A DNA stretch of 64,000 nt from Epiperipatus broadwayi (Eukaryota; Onychophora; Udeonychophora; Euonychophora; Peripatidae), in the NCBI GenBank assembly GCA_028023455.1, contig JAQFVV010006312.1, positions 3,681,835-3,745,834 on the forward strand, in the 5' to 3' direction. Each line of letters begins with the position of its first letter. Position 1 is the stretch's first letter. Of this stretch, positions 42,401 through 53,325 are shown piece by piece. The notes beneath the pieces are model-generated. The model was not told the origin of the DNA and did no database searches. It worked only from the letters and a program-made list of their open reading frames with translations. Both the position numbers and the translations under genes were made by a program.

Positions 42401-44889
42401 TTCCTAAATGTAAAAATAACTAATGGCCACATAAAATATTAAGTAGAATGATAATTTCTATTATATTTCTTTATATGTATAGGTCAGTTTAAGTACTGAA
42501 AAAGATAAATTGTTTTCTGAGGCAGATTTTATCAATTATTAGCTAGTGTATTTCTTGTTTTAAACTTATTAATCTCTTTTATTTTGATTGAGATATCAAT
42601 AAGTATTACATATGGAAATGATCTTTACACTATCAGAGAATGTATGTTTCTTGACTTTTTCTATGCAACAAACTGATGAGCAATAATTGTTAACGATTGA
42701 AGATTAATAAAATATATTAATTTTTGCTTACTTTAAAAAATAAAATAAAATATATACATATAGCTAAATATTAAATAAAATTCAGTAGATATCTACTTAC
42801 CCCAAAGACATATTTATGTAAAAAGTCCACATTCATACAGTTATTCCATGATGTTAAACTATTTTAAAACATATAGCAACTTCAAATCGTATATAAAGTG
42901 AAATATAGTATCTATTTATAAAGATATGATTTTAAAATAAAATTGGTTTCAACTTTAACTCAACTAGCTTTTAAAAAACTGTTCATTCTTGGGTTATTTT
43001 TAAAAAATTCAAATTTTGAATCAAACTGTGAAATTTCAATGCAAAATTATCTTAAAAAATTGTTACCTTTTATTATAAAAAAAAAAAAAAACACAACTTA
43101 AAAAATGAAGATAATACATTAAATGAATTTTTTTTTATAACTCTTTTTTAACATATATATTATTAATCTTCACAAGATTTATTTTATACTTCAACTTGCA
43201 CATTATTTATAACATTATCTTTTTATCAGTTGTTATTAACATTTCTACATTTTCTTTTGAAACTACTACTTCTTCATTAACTTATATATATATATTGTTC
43301 ATTTCTTTGCTATTATTATTACCTATTTATAAATTAATTATTAATTTTTTCATGAAACTAGCTATTTTTCCATGTTTGAATGTATTATTATAATTATATA
43401 CATTATTCAGCACTTTTCCCTCTCTGTTTATTCATGTATAAATTCATTTATTTAACTATTTTTTATATTTACATTAAGATAAATCGAATCAAATTTTGAT
43501 AAGCATACTATATATATTTTTTGTTTAGTTATTTATTCAATTTTTTTAGATTTACTTTTTCTATATATCTATTTCCTTTTTTTAGAAATTGAATTTTGTA
43601 TCCTATTTGTAAATCTTGGTTAATTCTTACTAATTATTTAAATATCTGATCTTGCATTTATAAACATATATATGTTAAAATTTTTATAACTATTAAATAA
43701 ACATCTTTTATACTTATTGATCACATACCTTTTTGCTCATATATCTAAAGACTTATTTATTTTGTACTCTATCTATTTATATGTCCAGTATTTTATAAGT
43801 TTATTGTATATTATTTGTTGTCAAACTTCTTATTTTTTAGTGAATTATCTTTTAGTGTATTTCACAACTTAACTATGTTTATAAAATGAATGTTCAAGTC
43901 TATATTTGACTTTATTAAACTAATTTTTTTTAAAATAAAATTTGTGTATATATATATATACATTTACTAATCAATCCCTTTTATATATATTTGTTTTATA
44001 AATGCAATAATTTTTTAAAAAAATCCATTTATCTTGTTTTTAAAACATGCATACCTGTTCTTTCATCATAATCATCATCATTATTATTATGATAAATAAA
44101 TCATATTAGTTGTTGAATAAACAACTTGCAACACATTTTTATTATTATTATATTATATTCTAATATAACGTATATAATTATTTTTACCAGTTTAATGTTA
44201 TTTTTGTATATACATGCAGTGATGATAATAATAAATAGTAAGGATAGGGATAGAAATAAATGACATATTTTTCTAAAAAAAATATGATAATTTTTTATTA
44301 CAAGTAATTGTTATCTTTTTTTTTTTATTTACCTATTGGAGGATAATATTTTATTTATATATGCTGCTTACAATTTTCTCATGTGTCTTTTTTTATTTGC
44401 CAGATACATAAAGATTGTATCTGTCCTGTTCAATCTTTTAGCTTAACACAAATAATTTTTTCACCCTTCTTCTATGATATTTTATTTGTTGAAAATTATT
44501 TTCGCTATATATTAATTTAATGTAGCTAAATTTGAGTTATTTTAAATACTTAAGTATTTCTAGTTGTTTATTAGTACGCATATATAAATATGACCATGAG
44601 GGTTCGAACTTAATATGCGTTTGAAATATTATGCTTTATTATAAATTCCAACAATTTTTGTTTCTAAGACGTTTTTTTTTTGTTTGTTTGTTTGTTTTCT
44701 ACTTTAATAATAAATAATTTATTCATTATATATATATCGCTATTTCAATATGAATTTTTTTTTCACTATTAAAAATCTTATTAATTTAAAAGTACATTTA
44801 AAAATGCTATAATTATAATTTGTGCTATATTTTCCAAATTAATTATAAATATTTTATAACAAATAATAATGTTATCATATATACATATA
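39444..44889. other. Long AT-rich stretch without recognisable genes
   Basis: About 5.4 kb with no supported gene. A GC-richer piece lies at about 39730-39845 (gagtggccgtctctgg, cacccttcccctcccag). A hairpin at 44576-44620 (acgcatat/atatgcgt) contains the B-box-like ggttcgaac. Several short AT runs occur. The minus-strand frames in this stretch are low-complexity. Confidence 0.5.
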
Positions 44890-45470
44890 AACTCACCTGG
44901 AAAAAAATGACGCAAGTTAATTATGGATACTTTCAGCTTATTCAACTGGATTTAAATTCAAACTCTCGCCAAGCAGTAGACTTTTCTTGAACCTAAGCAA
45001 CTTTCACTCTCTGTTTAAATCAACGTTTCGCTTCTCAAAATTTTCTTGTTCTGTGTGTTTCAAACAATTAGTAAGGATTAAAACGATGAGGTCACAATGT
45101 TATACAAATGTTGAATTTTAAATTGGTACTCTTGCTAGTGTGTGAGACTTCAAACGATCAGTTCATGTTTTTGAATTTAAGGAAGATCTTTTCTTTTATA
45201 TTTGTACCAGGTGTGGAGCTTTCTCCCATGGACTGAGATGAATCCAGACTTGAGCAATGTTTTCTTTTTCTCACGTACTTATGTTGAATCAATAAGCAGT
45301 GCTCGTAAAAGCTGTGTTAAAGCCCTTTTAAAGAACGATAGTGAGGCAAACTTGCCGATCTATAGTCTTTGAGACTTTTGGATTCATTCGTCCTTCATAT
45401 CATTCAGCCGTGGGCATGCTCTGTAACTTGACGATTGTTATCGAGTATAATTAAATGATTTGCGCACCTC
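44890..45470. other. Higher-GC unique-looking block A
   Basis: This is the first of several blocks that stand out from the AT-rich background by being non-repetitive and keeping CpG sites (caacgtttcgcttctc, tcacgtact, tgccgatc, ttgacgattgttatcgag). It contains the exon-like frame at 45211-45372. It could be a promoter-proximal or conserved non-coding region of a gene outside the window. Confidence 0.3.
45211..45372 (+). other. Exon-like open frame of 53 codons behind a strong splice-acceptor sequence
   Basis: The sequence before 45211, ttttcttttatatttgtaccag, is a pyrimidine-rich tract ending in CAG, a good match to a 3' splice site. From 45211 the frame is open for 53 codons to TGA at 45370-45372. 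The translation begins VWSFLPWTEMNPDL, continues FFFSRTYVESISSARKS and ends EANLPIYSL. The first in-frame ATG is at 45238. I recognise no family. A chance open frame of this length is not rare at this GC content, so the acceptor-plus-frame coincidence is the only support. If real, it would be a last coding exon of a plus-strand gene. Confidence 0.2.
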
Positions 45471-45881
45471 AAACTGAATTAATTGATTTAATCTTTGCAT
45501 TTAATATTTCGATATTTATCTTATTTGTTAAAACTATTGGTTTAAAGTTTAATAGTAGAAGCTCAGGTGACTTGTTAAGTTAAAATACGTTTGAATATCA
45601 ACTATAATAATAATATTATAATTTTCTGTCTTATTAAATGTTCTCTTTTATTAGAAGAGTTTGGATTATTTTTTATAAAGGTTTGGAGGGAAAAAATCCT
45701 ATTAAGGCGGTATTTTGGCTATTGCTAGCAGCGTAAAAGAATTAGATGCAGCAATCTAGAGTTGTGTTCCTCTTACAATCTCACACACTTATGATAATAA
45801 AAATCTAAAATATATATAAATATATTTTTCAAGATTTGAATATAAATTTTACAGAATATAAAATCGACACTTAAAATTTAC

Positions 45882-46046
45882 ATGTATGTAAATTTATTTA
45901 CATCACCTTCAGGCAAAAACTTCTGGCGAAGACCGGATTCTGTTAAGGATTTTTTGGATAAAGTACCCGTTTCTCAGAGCCAAATATTGACACAGGTGGC
46001 TTTGATTGATTGCTGGGTACGGCCTTGGAAACGCCCAGCTAGTTAA
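45882..46046 (+). other. Small 54-codon open frame, possible terminal exon
   Basis: An ATG at 45882 opens a 54-codon frame ending in TAA at 46044-46046. Alternatively an exon could start at 45913 after the acceptor-like ttacatcaccttcag. The translated core reads GKNFWRRPDSVKDFLDKVP, then SQSQILTQVALIDCWVRPW and KRPAS. It is rich in tryptophan and charged residues, unlike the F/I/N/K frames typical of AT-rich noise. An AATAAA follows about 25 bases after the stop. I know no matching family. It sits inside a higher-GC block that could equally be regulatory DNA. Confidence 0.22.
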
Positions 46047-46240
46047 GATTGGAGTTTTATTGTACATGTAATAAACAGAAGCTTCACGGCAGTGAAAGTG
46101 GTAATAGAAATTACGTTAATGGTGATTGGACGAATATACAGTCAATATTTTAATCGCAAAGTGATAATGCGTTGACAGAGCTATTCATTATAAATCGTAA
46201 CGTGTGAAAAAGCTTTTTAATTAAACGGGCAACGGACTTA
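45905..46240. other. Higher-GC unique-looking block B
   Basis: Non-repetitive block with CpG sites and homeodomain-like TAAT cores (attacgttaatggtgattgg, taaattaaacgggcaacgg further on). It overlaps the 45882-46046 frame. It has the texture of a conserved non-coding element, but conservation is untested. Confidence 0.3.
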
Positions 46241-46644
46241 ATTTTTTTTACTTAATTCTGTTTTAGTCTCAAAAATGCGGTTGTCATTTTATAATTTCTA
46301 GAAGAATCAAATATTTATTATTTCCTCTCTTTTTAGTACTTTAAATAATTATAATATATATATATTTTAAAATAATAATAATAATTATAATGAAAAGAAC
46401 AAAAATTAAGTTGAAAATATTTGAAACTTTCGCAAATAAAACTTTTTTTTTTTTTTAAAGAAAAGCTTTTATATACTTAACTTATGAATCATTTACCTAT
46501 AAAAATAATGAAAACCTATTGTTAATTTAAGAATTAATTTAATTGGAATTAAAGACTTTTATATATTTTCTTTTTATTCTTTTTTTCTGTAACATTATAG
46601 GTTTGTTTAGCATTCAAAAGTAATATAAATGTTTTGATAAAAAA

Positions 46645-46860
46645 GGTCTTGTCCTCACTAGCCTGGTTTAACCATGTGTACCGACAACCGTCAATGTTTC
46701 TCTGGCTGTGCGTGTAGCGTGCTAATGGGGTTCTGATGGCACGGATCGCGGCTGTTTCTTGAAAAAGCCGATCGATCTTCTATAACGTCGTGGATATTCA
46801 GAAAAGCTTTTGTGCGTAATCATCTTATAGGCTTCGATCTACCCTTATTGGATTTAAAAA
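46645..46860. other. Higher-GC unique-looking block C
   Basis: The most CpG-rich block in the window: taccgacaaccgtc, gcgtgtagcgtgc, acggatcgcggc, agccgatcgatc, aacgtcgtgg. Open frames on both strands are short (at most about 38 codons). It may be a regulatory element or an untranslated exon. Confidence 0.3.
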
Positions 46861-47504
46861 GATAAAATTTTAATGCTTTAAGTCTTCTTTGTCAAGCGAA
46901 CAAAGAGAATTATTTTTATCGCAACTCATTAGGAGGGCTTTTTCTAAAACTTCGAAGTTATACTTGATCAATACTTAAAGATTTCATAGTATAAATTTAT
47001 TTTATTTAAATATTTTCTTTTCTTTAAAACTTGCATTGAAAAAAATGTTTACTGATTAATTGACGTCTTATTAAATACTTTTCTTCATTTTTACTTTTTT
47101 TCTGTTGTATATGATTGAGTGAAAGGTGAATAAAAGTTAGCTTAACTTAATTTTTTAATAGTTATTACTAACATTTATACGGAATTAAATTAATCATCAT
47201 TATTTTGCCTCCTTTTTTTTTTTTTACCTGACTGTCTTTTGTCACTTACGTTAATCTAAGGTATATCATCTTTTGCGATCAGTCACTTCTCTGCAATAAT
47301 TGTGATAATAGTATTGTGTGATTATACATGTATACTTTTATTCTTTAATTGCACAAACAACAACAAGAAGGCAATTTTCTGTTGTTGTTTTCAATTTTTT
47401 TCTTTTTGTCTCTCTACCTATCTTCATTTTTTTTCTAAAATTAGAATGAATAATCCTTTGTCAGTGATTAATGATAATGATGATAATAATTATTATTAAT
47501 TTAG

Positions 47505-48200
47505 TAGACATAAAAGAGCGTAAAGGAACCTTTAATTACATAGACTGTTGCTGTCTAAAGACCTCTCTAACATCTCTTCACAAAGAAACAGCGAGGAAAA
47601 GTTATGATTAAAATGTTTTAAAAAATTCAAGTTTACTTTGCGTTGATTCAAACCTAGTTCATGAGGAAATAAGTGCTACGTTCAGGCTTTTTATTAGTAT
47701 ATAATGTATAAATTTTAGTTTTGATTTTTATTTTCTGTGAATAAAAACACATTAATATACAAAATCGTATTATCTATATATAATAGTGTTTTTAATAAAT
47801 ATATTCTTACCACCTGTGATATGTTTGAAAGTTATTTGTATAAATAATTTTGAAGTAGGCTTCATTTCTATGCAATTACGCGGGCAATATATATATATGC
47901 CTACATTTATATAGCTAGAAGGCCACTTTAGTTTACGAAAGTTCTTGCAAAGTCTCGTCATAGTCGATAGGGTAATCTCAGACTTCTACGCCGCCAGCCC
48001 CGTAATTCAATGCTATTGATAGAGCAAAGATTGTAAAAACTGTAGATTTTTCACAAATGAAAATCGAAGCTAATGGACAATATTCTCTCTGCATAGAAAA
48101 ACCTGGGAAATACTTATGATTGGGAAATGGTATTATATGAATTTTCATTAGGTGTACATTAAAGTGTCATGACTAGCTAGAGTTATGCTTCACTAAATTA
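47505..48200. other. Higher-GC unique-looking blocks D and E
   Basis: Two smaller patches, about 47505-47605 (agcgtaaaggaacc, acagcgaggaaaag) and 47925-48200 (tctacgccgccagccccg, attgatagagcaaagattgt), stand out from the AT background. The minus-strand 63-codon frame at 47770-47961 has no recognisable domain. These patches extend the block cluster that begins at 44890. Confidence 0.25.
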
Positions 48201-48993
48201 AATATGCTACTGGTCAAAATATCTTTACATATTTAATGTTATCGTAGTCTTAATGTCAATTTTAAATAGGTATATACTGTTAAAAAGATATTTAAAATAA
48301 AAAAAAAAGAAATGTTTAATAATAGACTGGAAAAAAAAAAATCTGCGGTGTATAAAAAGGTTTTGTCAATAATTTTAAGCAACAATAGAGAATGGTAAAG
48401 AAATTGTTTAGTCTCTCATTGCATTAAAATAAAGTTAAAAATAGAAAAAAAGGTGTATGTCTTTTATACATTTTAAATTAATATATATTATATAGAATAA
48501 ATAGGAACATGCATATTTATACACACACACGCGCACCCAAAGACAAAAAAAATAATTGTGATATTTGCAAATTTGCTTAAAGTTTTTAAATACAACGTGT
48601 GTGTATACATATATGCATGCATCTATCTATTATATGTATATAGTAAACAATTTTAAAAAAATAAAAGTAATTTTTAAGAAAAATATGTATGTAAACTTTA
48701 AACTAAGTTTGTAATTTTAATTATACTCTATTAGCGATTTGGTTAGTATTTGATAGTTTTGCTGTTATTAATTATATAAAGAATTAGTTTTGCTATTATT
48801 ATAGACGAAAATAAATATAATAAATTAAACTCTTAATTTTAAATGCCTTTAATTTGCCAACTGCAGCAAAAAGGACTGCCGAAAAATAGAGGGAAAGAAG
48901 ACTATCCTTATCAGGCTAAACAAAGGCCATGTGTTGAATATTTATTGATTCTTTTATTGTTTTATTTTATGGTAGAGGGATGTACTAGTAATC
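48201..48993. other. AT-rich stretch, then a short GC-richer piece
   Basis: No gene is supported. The first 35 or so codons of a frame starting at 48843 (MPLICQLQQKGLPKNRG) look less AT-driven than most. That frame then runs through a tRNA-like insert and antisense through a LINE end, so as a whole it is not a gene. Confidence 0.4.
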
Positions 48994-49118
48994 ACATCAT
49001 GAAGCCTTATATATATATATATGTCAAAGCGTTGACCGGGAAGCAAACCCGGGCGGCTACTTGGAAGGCAGCTATGCTAACCGCTAGGCCATCAACGCTT
49101 GACATCATGAAGTCTTAT
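48994..49118 (-). mobile_element. tRNA-Gly-derived retrocopy with target-site duplication
   Basis: 17-bp direct repeats (acatcatgaag, c or t, cttat) at 48994-49010 and 49102-49118, differing at one base, flank the insert. On the minus strand the order is duplication, three bases (caa), tRNA-like body 49098-49029, a short tail tttgac plus an AT repeat, then the second duplication. This is the architecture of a target-primed retroposition of a tRNA-like RNA, i.e. a tRNA retropseudogene or minimal SINE. The enzymes were presumably supplied by a LINE, perhaps of the RTE type seen nearby. Confidence 0.8.
49029..49098 (-). tRNA. tRNA-Gly(UCC)-like sequence, probable pseudogene
   Basis: Minus-strand cloverleaf: acceptor gcgttga pairs perfectly with tcaacgc. 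The D-arm region tggcctagcggttagca keeps the A-box. The anticodon stem gctgc/gtagc encloses cttccaa with anticodon TCC at 49063-49065, which reads glycine codon GGA. The T stem is ccggg/cccgg. The body closely follows metazoan tRNA-Gly(UCC). Defects: the T loop is tttgctt instead of the TTCGA type, the variable region is short, and the base after the acceptor is T rather than A. With the flanking duplication this argues for a retroposed pseudogene rather than a working gene. Confidence 0.75.
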
Positions 49119-49124
49119 TTGTGC

Positions 49125-49390
49125 CTATATAAGTTATTATCATCATCATTTTCAATTATATTGATCCATTGCTGGATAAAAGTATCTCCAATTTTAATTC
49201 AGTTTTTACATCCAACAGCTTATTTTCTTCATATTTTTCTAACAGACTTCTCTATTTTAACTACCCAGCTCACATTTTAACAATCTTTTGGAACCCACTT
49301 TAAGAGTTCAACTGCTCATACGTTCGCTATTATTTCTTCTATTAATTTGTCCAACCTAATTTCATTTCGGTCCCTTAAATGTTTTCAATT
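49125..49390 (-). pseudogene. RTE-like LINE 3' end, second copy
   Basis: Read on the minus strand the frames include ELLKWVPKDC and GDTFIQQWINIIENDDD, separated by stops. They match the end of ORF2 in RTE-type elements (DNRWT..ILEW.PR..KR..G, then W...R). On the plus strand the sequence opposite is atcatcatcattttcaatta, then gatccattgctggataaa, a usual RTE tail region. Only the last few dozen codons remain, so it is a strongly 5'-truncated copy. It adjoins the tRNA retrocopy. The plus-strand frames across it are shadows. Confidence 0.6.
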
Positions 49391-50459
49391 GTTACTTGCA
49401 ACGTACATTTTTCCATATTTTATTAAGTAGTTTAAAGTTTCTTGTGTTATTCTTCAATTCAATATCCAAGATTCACATTCAAAAAAAAAAAGGGGGGGGG
49501 AGGGCATATATTAACTCAAATCCTTTTCTTCAAACAGATTGGAGGTTTTTTTTTTTTTTTAATAATAGATTATTTCTACCAATTAGGCTTTCATCTGTAT
49601 TAATAAAGATATTTGTTATTATTAACTTTAAATTCATGATTATGATTCTGTACTTTCTTTTTCTATCCATTGAACATATATATATATATATGATTTTTCA
49701 CAAATGTAGGTAAGTCTCTAAATGTACTCGCATGATCTAAACCATAACTTTTCAATCTATTGCCAAGGTAACTCTATAAATAAAAGGCGAACTTCATTTT
49801 TCAATCTGCTTTATAATTTTAATATAAACAAAGAGAACAGGCATAGAACTTTAACTGACTGAAACATACATATTCTGAGAACTCCCGTTAAACATGTAAT
49901 TTGTGCAACCAACTAACTTTTTGCAAAATTATAATTATTAAATTTTTGAAAGTAAAAATGGCTATTTATTTGTCGATTTCAAAGCACATTATATTTACCT
50001 GTTTAATATGGTTTACTTATATTTCTAGGCATATAAAAAATCTCAGTCTGTTAAAGATTTTTGCCAGCTCTCTTTGTCTATATTAAAATAAAAGACCAAA
50101 GTGAAAGATAGATTTTTTTTTTTTTTTTTTACAGTGTTTCTTTGACAACAGATTGAAGATATTAGGCTAGATAAGATTGGGTTGTTTTATTATATTACTA
50201 CACTTATAAAAACAACCTAGTTCTGTCCAAAATCAGATTATCTAAGTAATAATTAATAGTAGTGGGATTTGGAAATCTTAAAAATGATTCTTTATTATTT
50301 GCAGATTTAACGACTTATTTAAATTTTGAGGAATATAAAATTTTAATCTGCTAAAAGTCTACCTAATCATTTTTGCTTAGATTTTAAACCATCTAAATAT
50401 GGAATCCATCTTTTAATTATAGAAATTTAAGTTTTATGGTTTATACAAGCTTGGTTTAC
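49391..50459. other. AT-rich stretch between two RTE fragments
   Basis: No gene. It contains A11G9 at 49481-49500, T runs at about 49547-49560 and 50113-50130, and a short AT run near 49678-49690. The plus-strand frames of 61-105 codons are low-complexity. Confidence 0.5.
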
Positions 50460-52300
50460 TATCATATATTACATTCATCATTATTATTTTCAACAATTAT
50501 TAATCCATTATAAGATAAAGGGCTTTTCAAATTCACTTTATCTTCTCCAATCTCTAGTCTCTATTCTTGACATCACCTATGCATCTCACATGGATCTCTT
50601 TCTTGGTCTTTTACAATCTCTTGGAATTCAGTTTAAGATTTTAACTGTCCATCTATTATCATCTCTTCTAGAAACATGTTCATTCCAACTCCAGTTTATT
50701 AATTCTTTCAATGATGTCAGAAACATCTGTTTGTTCTCTCATCTAGTATTTATATTTTCAAACTCTTCTTATCACTCTTAACATGCATGCCTCCTTACTT
50801 CACTGAGTGATCTGAAATCTGCATTGCTCTTCCTTTAACTGTTCATGTCTTACATTCTTAAATAAGAACTGATAAAGCATATTTATTAAAAAATCTCTTT
50901 TAAACACATATACATATTTCCTTTTAATATTAAGTTATTTGTCCTAAAAGCAACCTAACTAAATTTAATTTTATGATTAATTTTATCTATAATGTTTTTA
51001 TCTGTTGAAATAATCTGACAAAGGTATTTGTAATTGTTACCATCTTTTAACTTATTATTATCAAACTTTATTTTTATTTTGAGAAAATTCATTGAAAATT
51101 ATTTTAGACTTTTTAACATTTACCTTTAGCCCTATAATATTCTTCTTTTTATTTGATAACTTTTGCAACATTATCTAAAGCTTTAAAGCACTGTTTGCAA
51201 AACAATAACATCATCTGCAAAAACTACATGACTTAAATAATCTCTATCTACTTTTCCCTTTAACTTTCTATTTAAATTAACAAAGTATTTCTTATAAAAT
51301 TGCTGTAAAAAGATTGGAGTTATGGAGTCACCCTGTTATACATCCTTCTTAATGTTAATCTTTCTAGTATAAAATTATGTGATATAATTATTGCTGTTGC
51401 ATTTTTATAAATATTTTCCAAAATATAGCAATATTCTGGATTTATACCATGATGATTCAATGCTTTAATCACTGAACAAATTCTTATAGAATCAAATGCC
51501 TATAATCCACAAATCCAAACGATAATGGCAACTCATATTCATGGGTTCTTTCAATAATTTTTGTCAACACATGAATATGATCCACTGACAAAAATCATTT
51601 TTTAAATCCAGCTTGTTCTTTTAAATGGTTATGCAATGTTAATTGTAGATCCAAGTTTGCTTTAATTATCTTGGTTAAAATTTTGTATAGAACTGGTAGA
51701 TCAGTAATTTGTAACATTTTTATCATATTTTTTAAATATTAATATTAATATGATATTTTTCCAATTATCTTATATATTTGTATCATGAAGACAATATATA
51801 ATTTTGCTAATATTTTTTTCTACTTCTTCAACTGCTTCTTTTAAGATGTCAATTATAATTCTACCATTACCTGTAGCGTTTTTTCTTCTTCATAGATTTA
51901 ATTGCATATCTCACTTCTTTATTTAAAATTCTGCCAATTCAGAAGATATAATAGATATAGGAGATATTTTCTATGTTTTTATTACTATATAATTCTTGGT
52001 AGAATTATACTATACATTTAATGATGCCATCTCTCTTTTTAGTAATATTTCTATCATTTTTCTTAATGCAGAAATAAGTTTTCTATTAATATCAAGATGT
52101 TTGAGACTTTGTATTCCCTTTTGTTGCTTTCCTTGCTAATTCACAATTTTAGAAAATTCTAGATATTCTTCTTAAGGCATTATTATATATTTTCATATTC
52201 CTTTTTTTGTTCATAAATCGTCTCAATATAAATTTTATTGATCAATCGCTATTTTTTTTGTACTAGTTTATCTGCCTATTGATTTCATTCAAATCTGAAT
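50460..52300 (-). pseudogene. RTE-like non-LTR retrotransposon relic with RT domain
   Basis: Minus-strand ORF2, broken by many stops and frameshifts. In order from high to low coordinates: FYQELYSNKN (about 52004-51975); NKEVRYAIKSMKKKK (about 51930-51880); DILKEAVEEVEKNI (about 51850-51808); DNWKNIILIL; LPVLYKILTKIIKANL (about 51700-51650); EQAGFKK (about 51619-51598); VDHIHVLTKIIERTHEYEL (about 51582-51527); GFVDY (about 51515-51500); HVVFADDVIVLQT with catalytic FADD at 51221-51210; and RDDNRWTVKIL near 50670-50640. This motif set (EQAGFR, TKIIERTHEY..PL, FVDYEKAFDS, DNRWT) is characteristic of the RTE clade. The endonuclease domain is not visible. Dead copy. Confidence 0.85.
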
Positions 52301-52349
52301 TATTTTCAAAATTTGTTAACATTTAAAAACTATTTTCTAGTTTTAATTT

Positions 52350-53059
52350 AAATTCATTGGAATTGAACATAGAATTTTCAATCTACATTCATCATCAATT
52401 GCATTTCAAATAACTGATACATATCGCAACACACATGTGAAAAAATAAATGTCACCCAATATAGTATTTCATGCAGATCCAGCACTCATCAGTTGGTCCT
52501 GACCATAATCTCCCCCCTCCACACATATATAATCATTGTTCAACTTATATTAAAATAGCAATTTTTTAAACTTTATGGACAAAGTTCAATATTTTCACCT
52601 TCCAATAATTCAACCATCCATTTCATTGAAAAACCAATAATGGAAAGTTCAAATCTCTTGGTGGATTTGATACTTTAGTCACACCCATGTAGACCTTACA
52701 TCAATCTAGCCTTTCATATTATTGGACCATTATATATCCATTTATTTACTATAGTAAACATTCAATATATTGAATGAATAGGTTAATTATATATTGCTTT
52801 GGAAATAGGCTGCATATAATATAAGTGCAGCCCATTTGTATTAATATAAATAGACATGTGATGGGTTGATAATATGAGGAGTTTGATTGTCATAATTTCC
52901 ACATGGATGTGACTACAATATAAAATCCACCAAGGGTATAGAACAATCCATCATTGTTTTTTCCATGAAATGGATGATTGAATTATTGGAAGGGTGAAAA
53001 GATTGAAACCTGACAATTAAAGTTTAAGGAATTGCTAGCATAATACAAGCCAAACACTG

Positions 53060-53150
<91 letters not shown>

Positions 53151-53325
53151 GGAGATTATAATCTGATTCAACTGATGAGTGCTGGTTCTGCACAAAATAC
53201 ATATATATTGGGAATCATTTATCTTTTTTACATGTGTGGGGTCATGTCTATTAATTGATTGTGATGGAATGGAGAATTTGAAAATTATAATTTCTAATTT
53301 TCTTATTTACTATAATATGGTTATA
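52350..53325. mobile_element. Large palindromic foldback element
   Basis: Left arm (about 52350-52762) and right arm (about 52845-53325) are diverged reverse complements around a spacer of about 80 bp. The left arm holds cacatgtgaaaaaataaatg, catgcagatccagcactcat, cagttggtcc, ataatctccc, aattcaaccatccatttcat and ccattatatatccatttatt. The right arm holds the complements in mirrored order, ending atttatcttttttacatgtg. A TA repeat (53062-53147) has expanded only in the right arm. There is no coding sequence. The same arms or ends recur at 32762-33030, 55090-55600, 60585-60775 and 62485-63130, so this is a dispersed family. Superfamily unknown. Confidence 0.8.
53062..53147. repeat. (TA)n microsatellite inside a foldback arm
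   Basis: Alternating TA, 86 bp. The matching place in the left arm (near 52523-52533) has only a few units. Confidence 0.97.

Noticed and set aside
44576-44620. Hairpin acgcatat/atatgcgt containing ggttcgaac
   Set aside because: B-box-like word alone is not enough for a tRNA or SINE call.
46670-46745. Cysteine-rich 20-codon frame and a basic minus-strand 33-codon frame in block C
   Set aside because: Too short and unsupported by splice or conservation evidence.
48843-49280. 145-codon plus-strand open frame
   Set aside because: It crosses a tRNA-like retrocopy and runs antisense through an RTE LINE 3' end; only its first ~35 codons are of unknown nature.
50590-50781. 63-codon plus-strand frame
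   Set aside because: Antisense shadow of the RTE-like ORF2 C-terminus (DNRWT block lies on the minus strand here).
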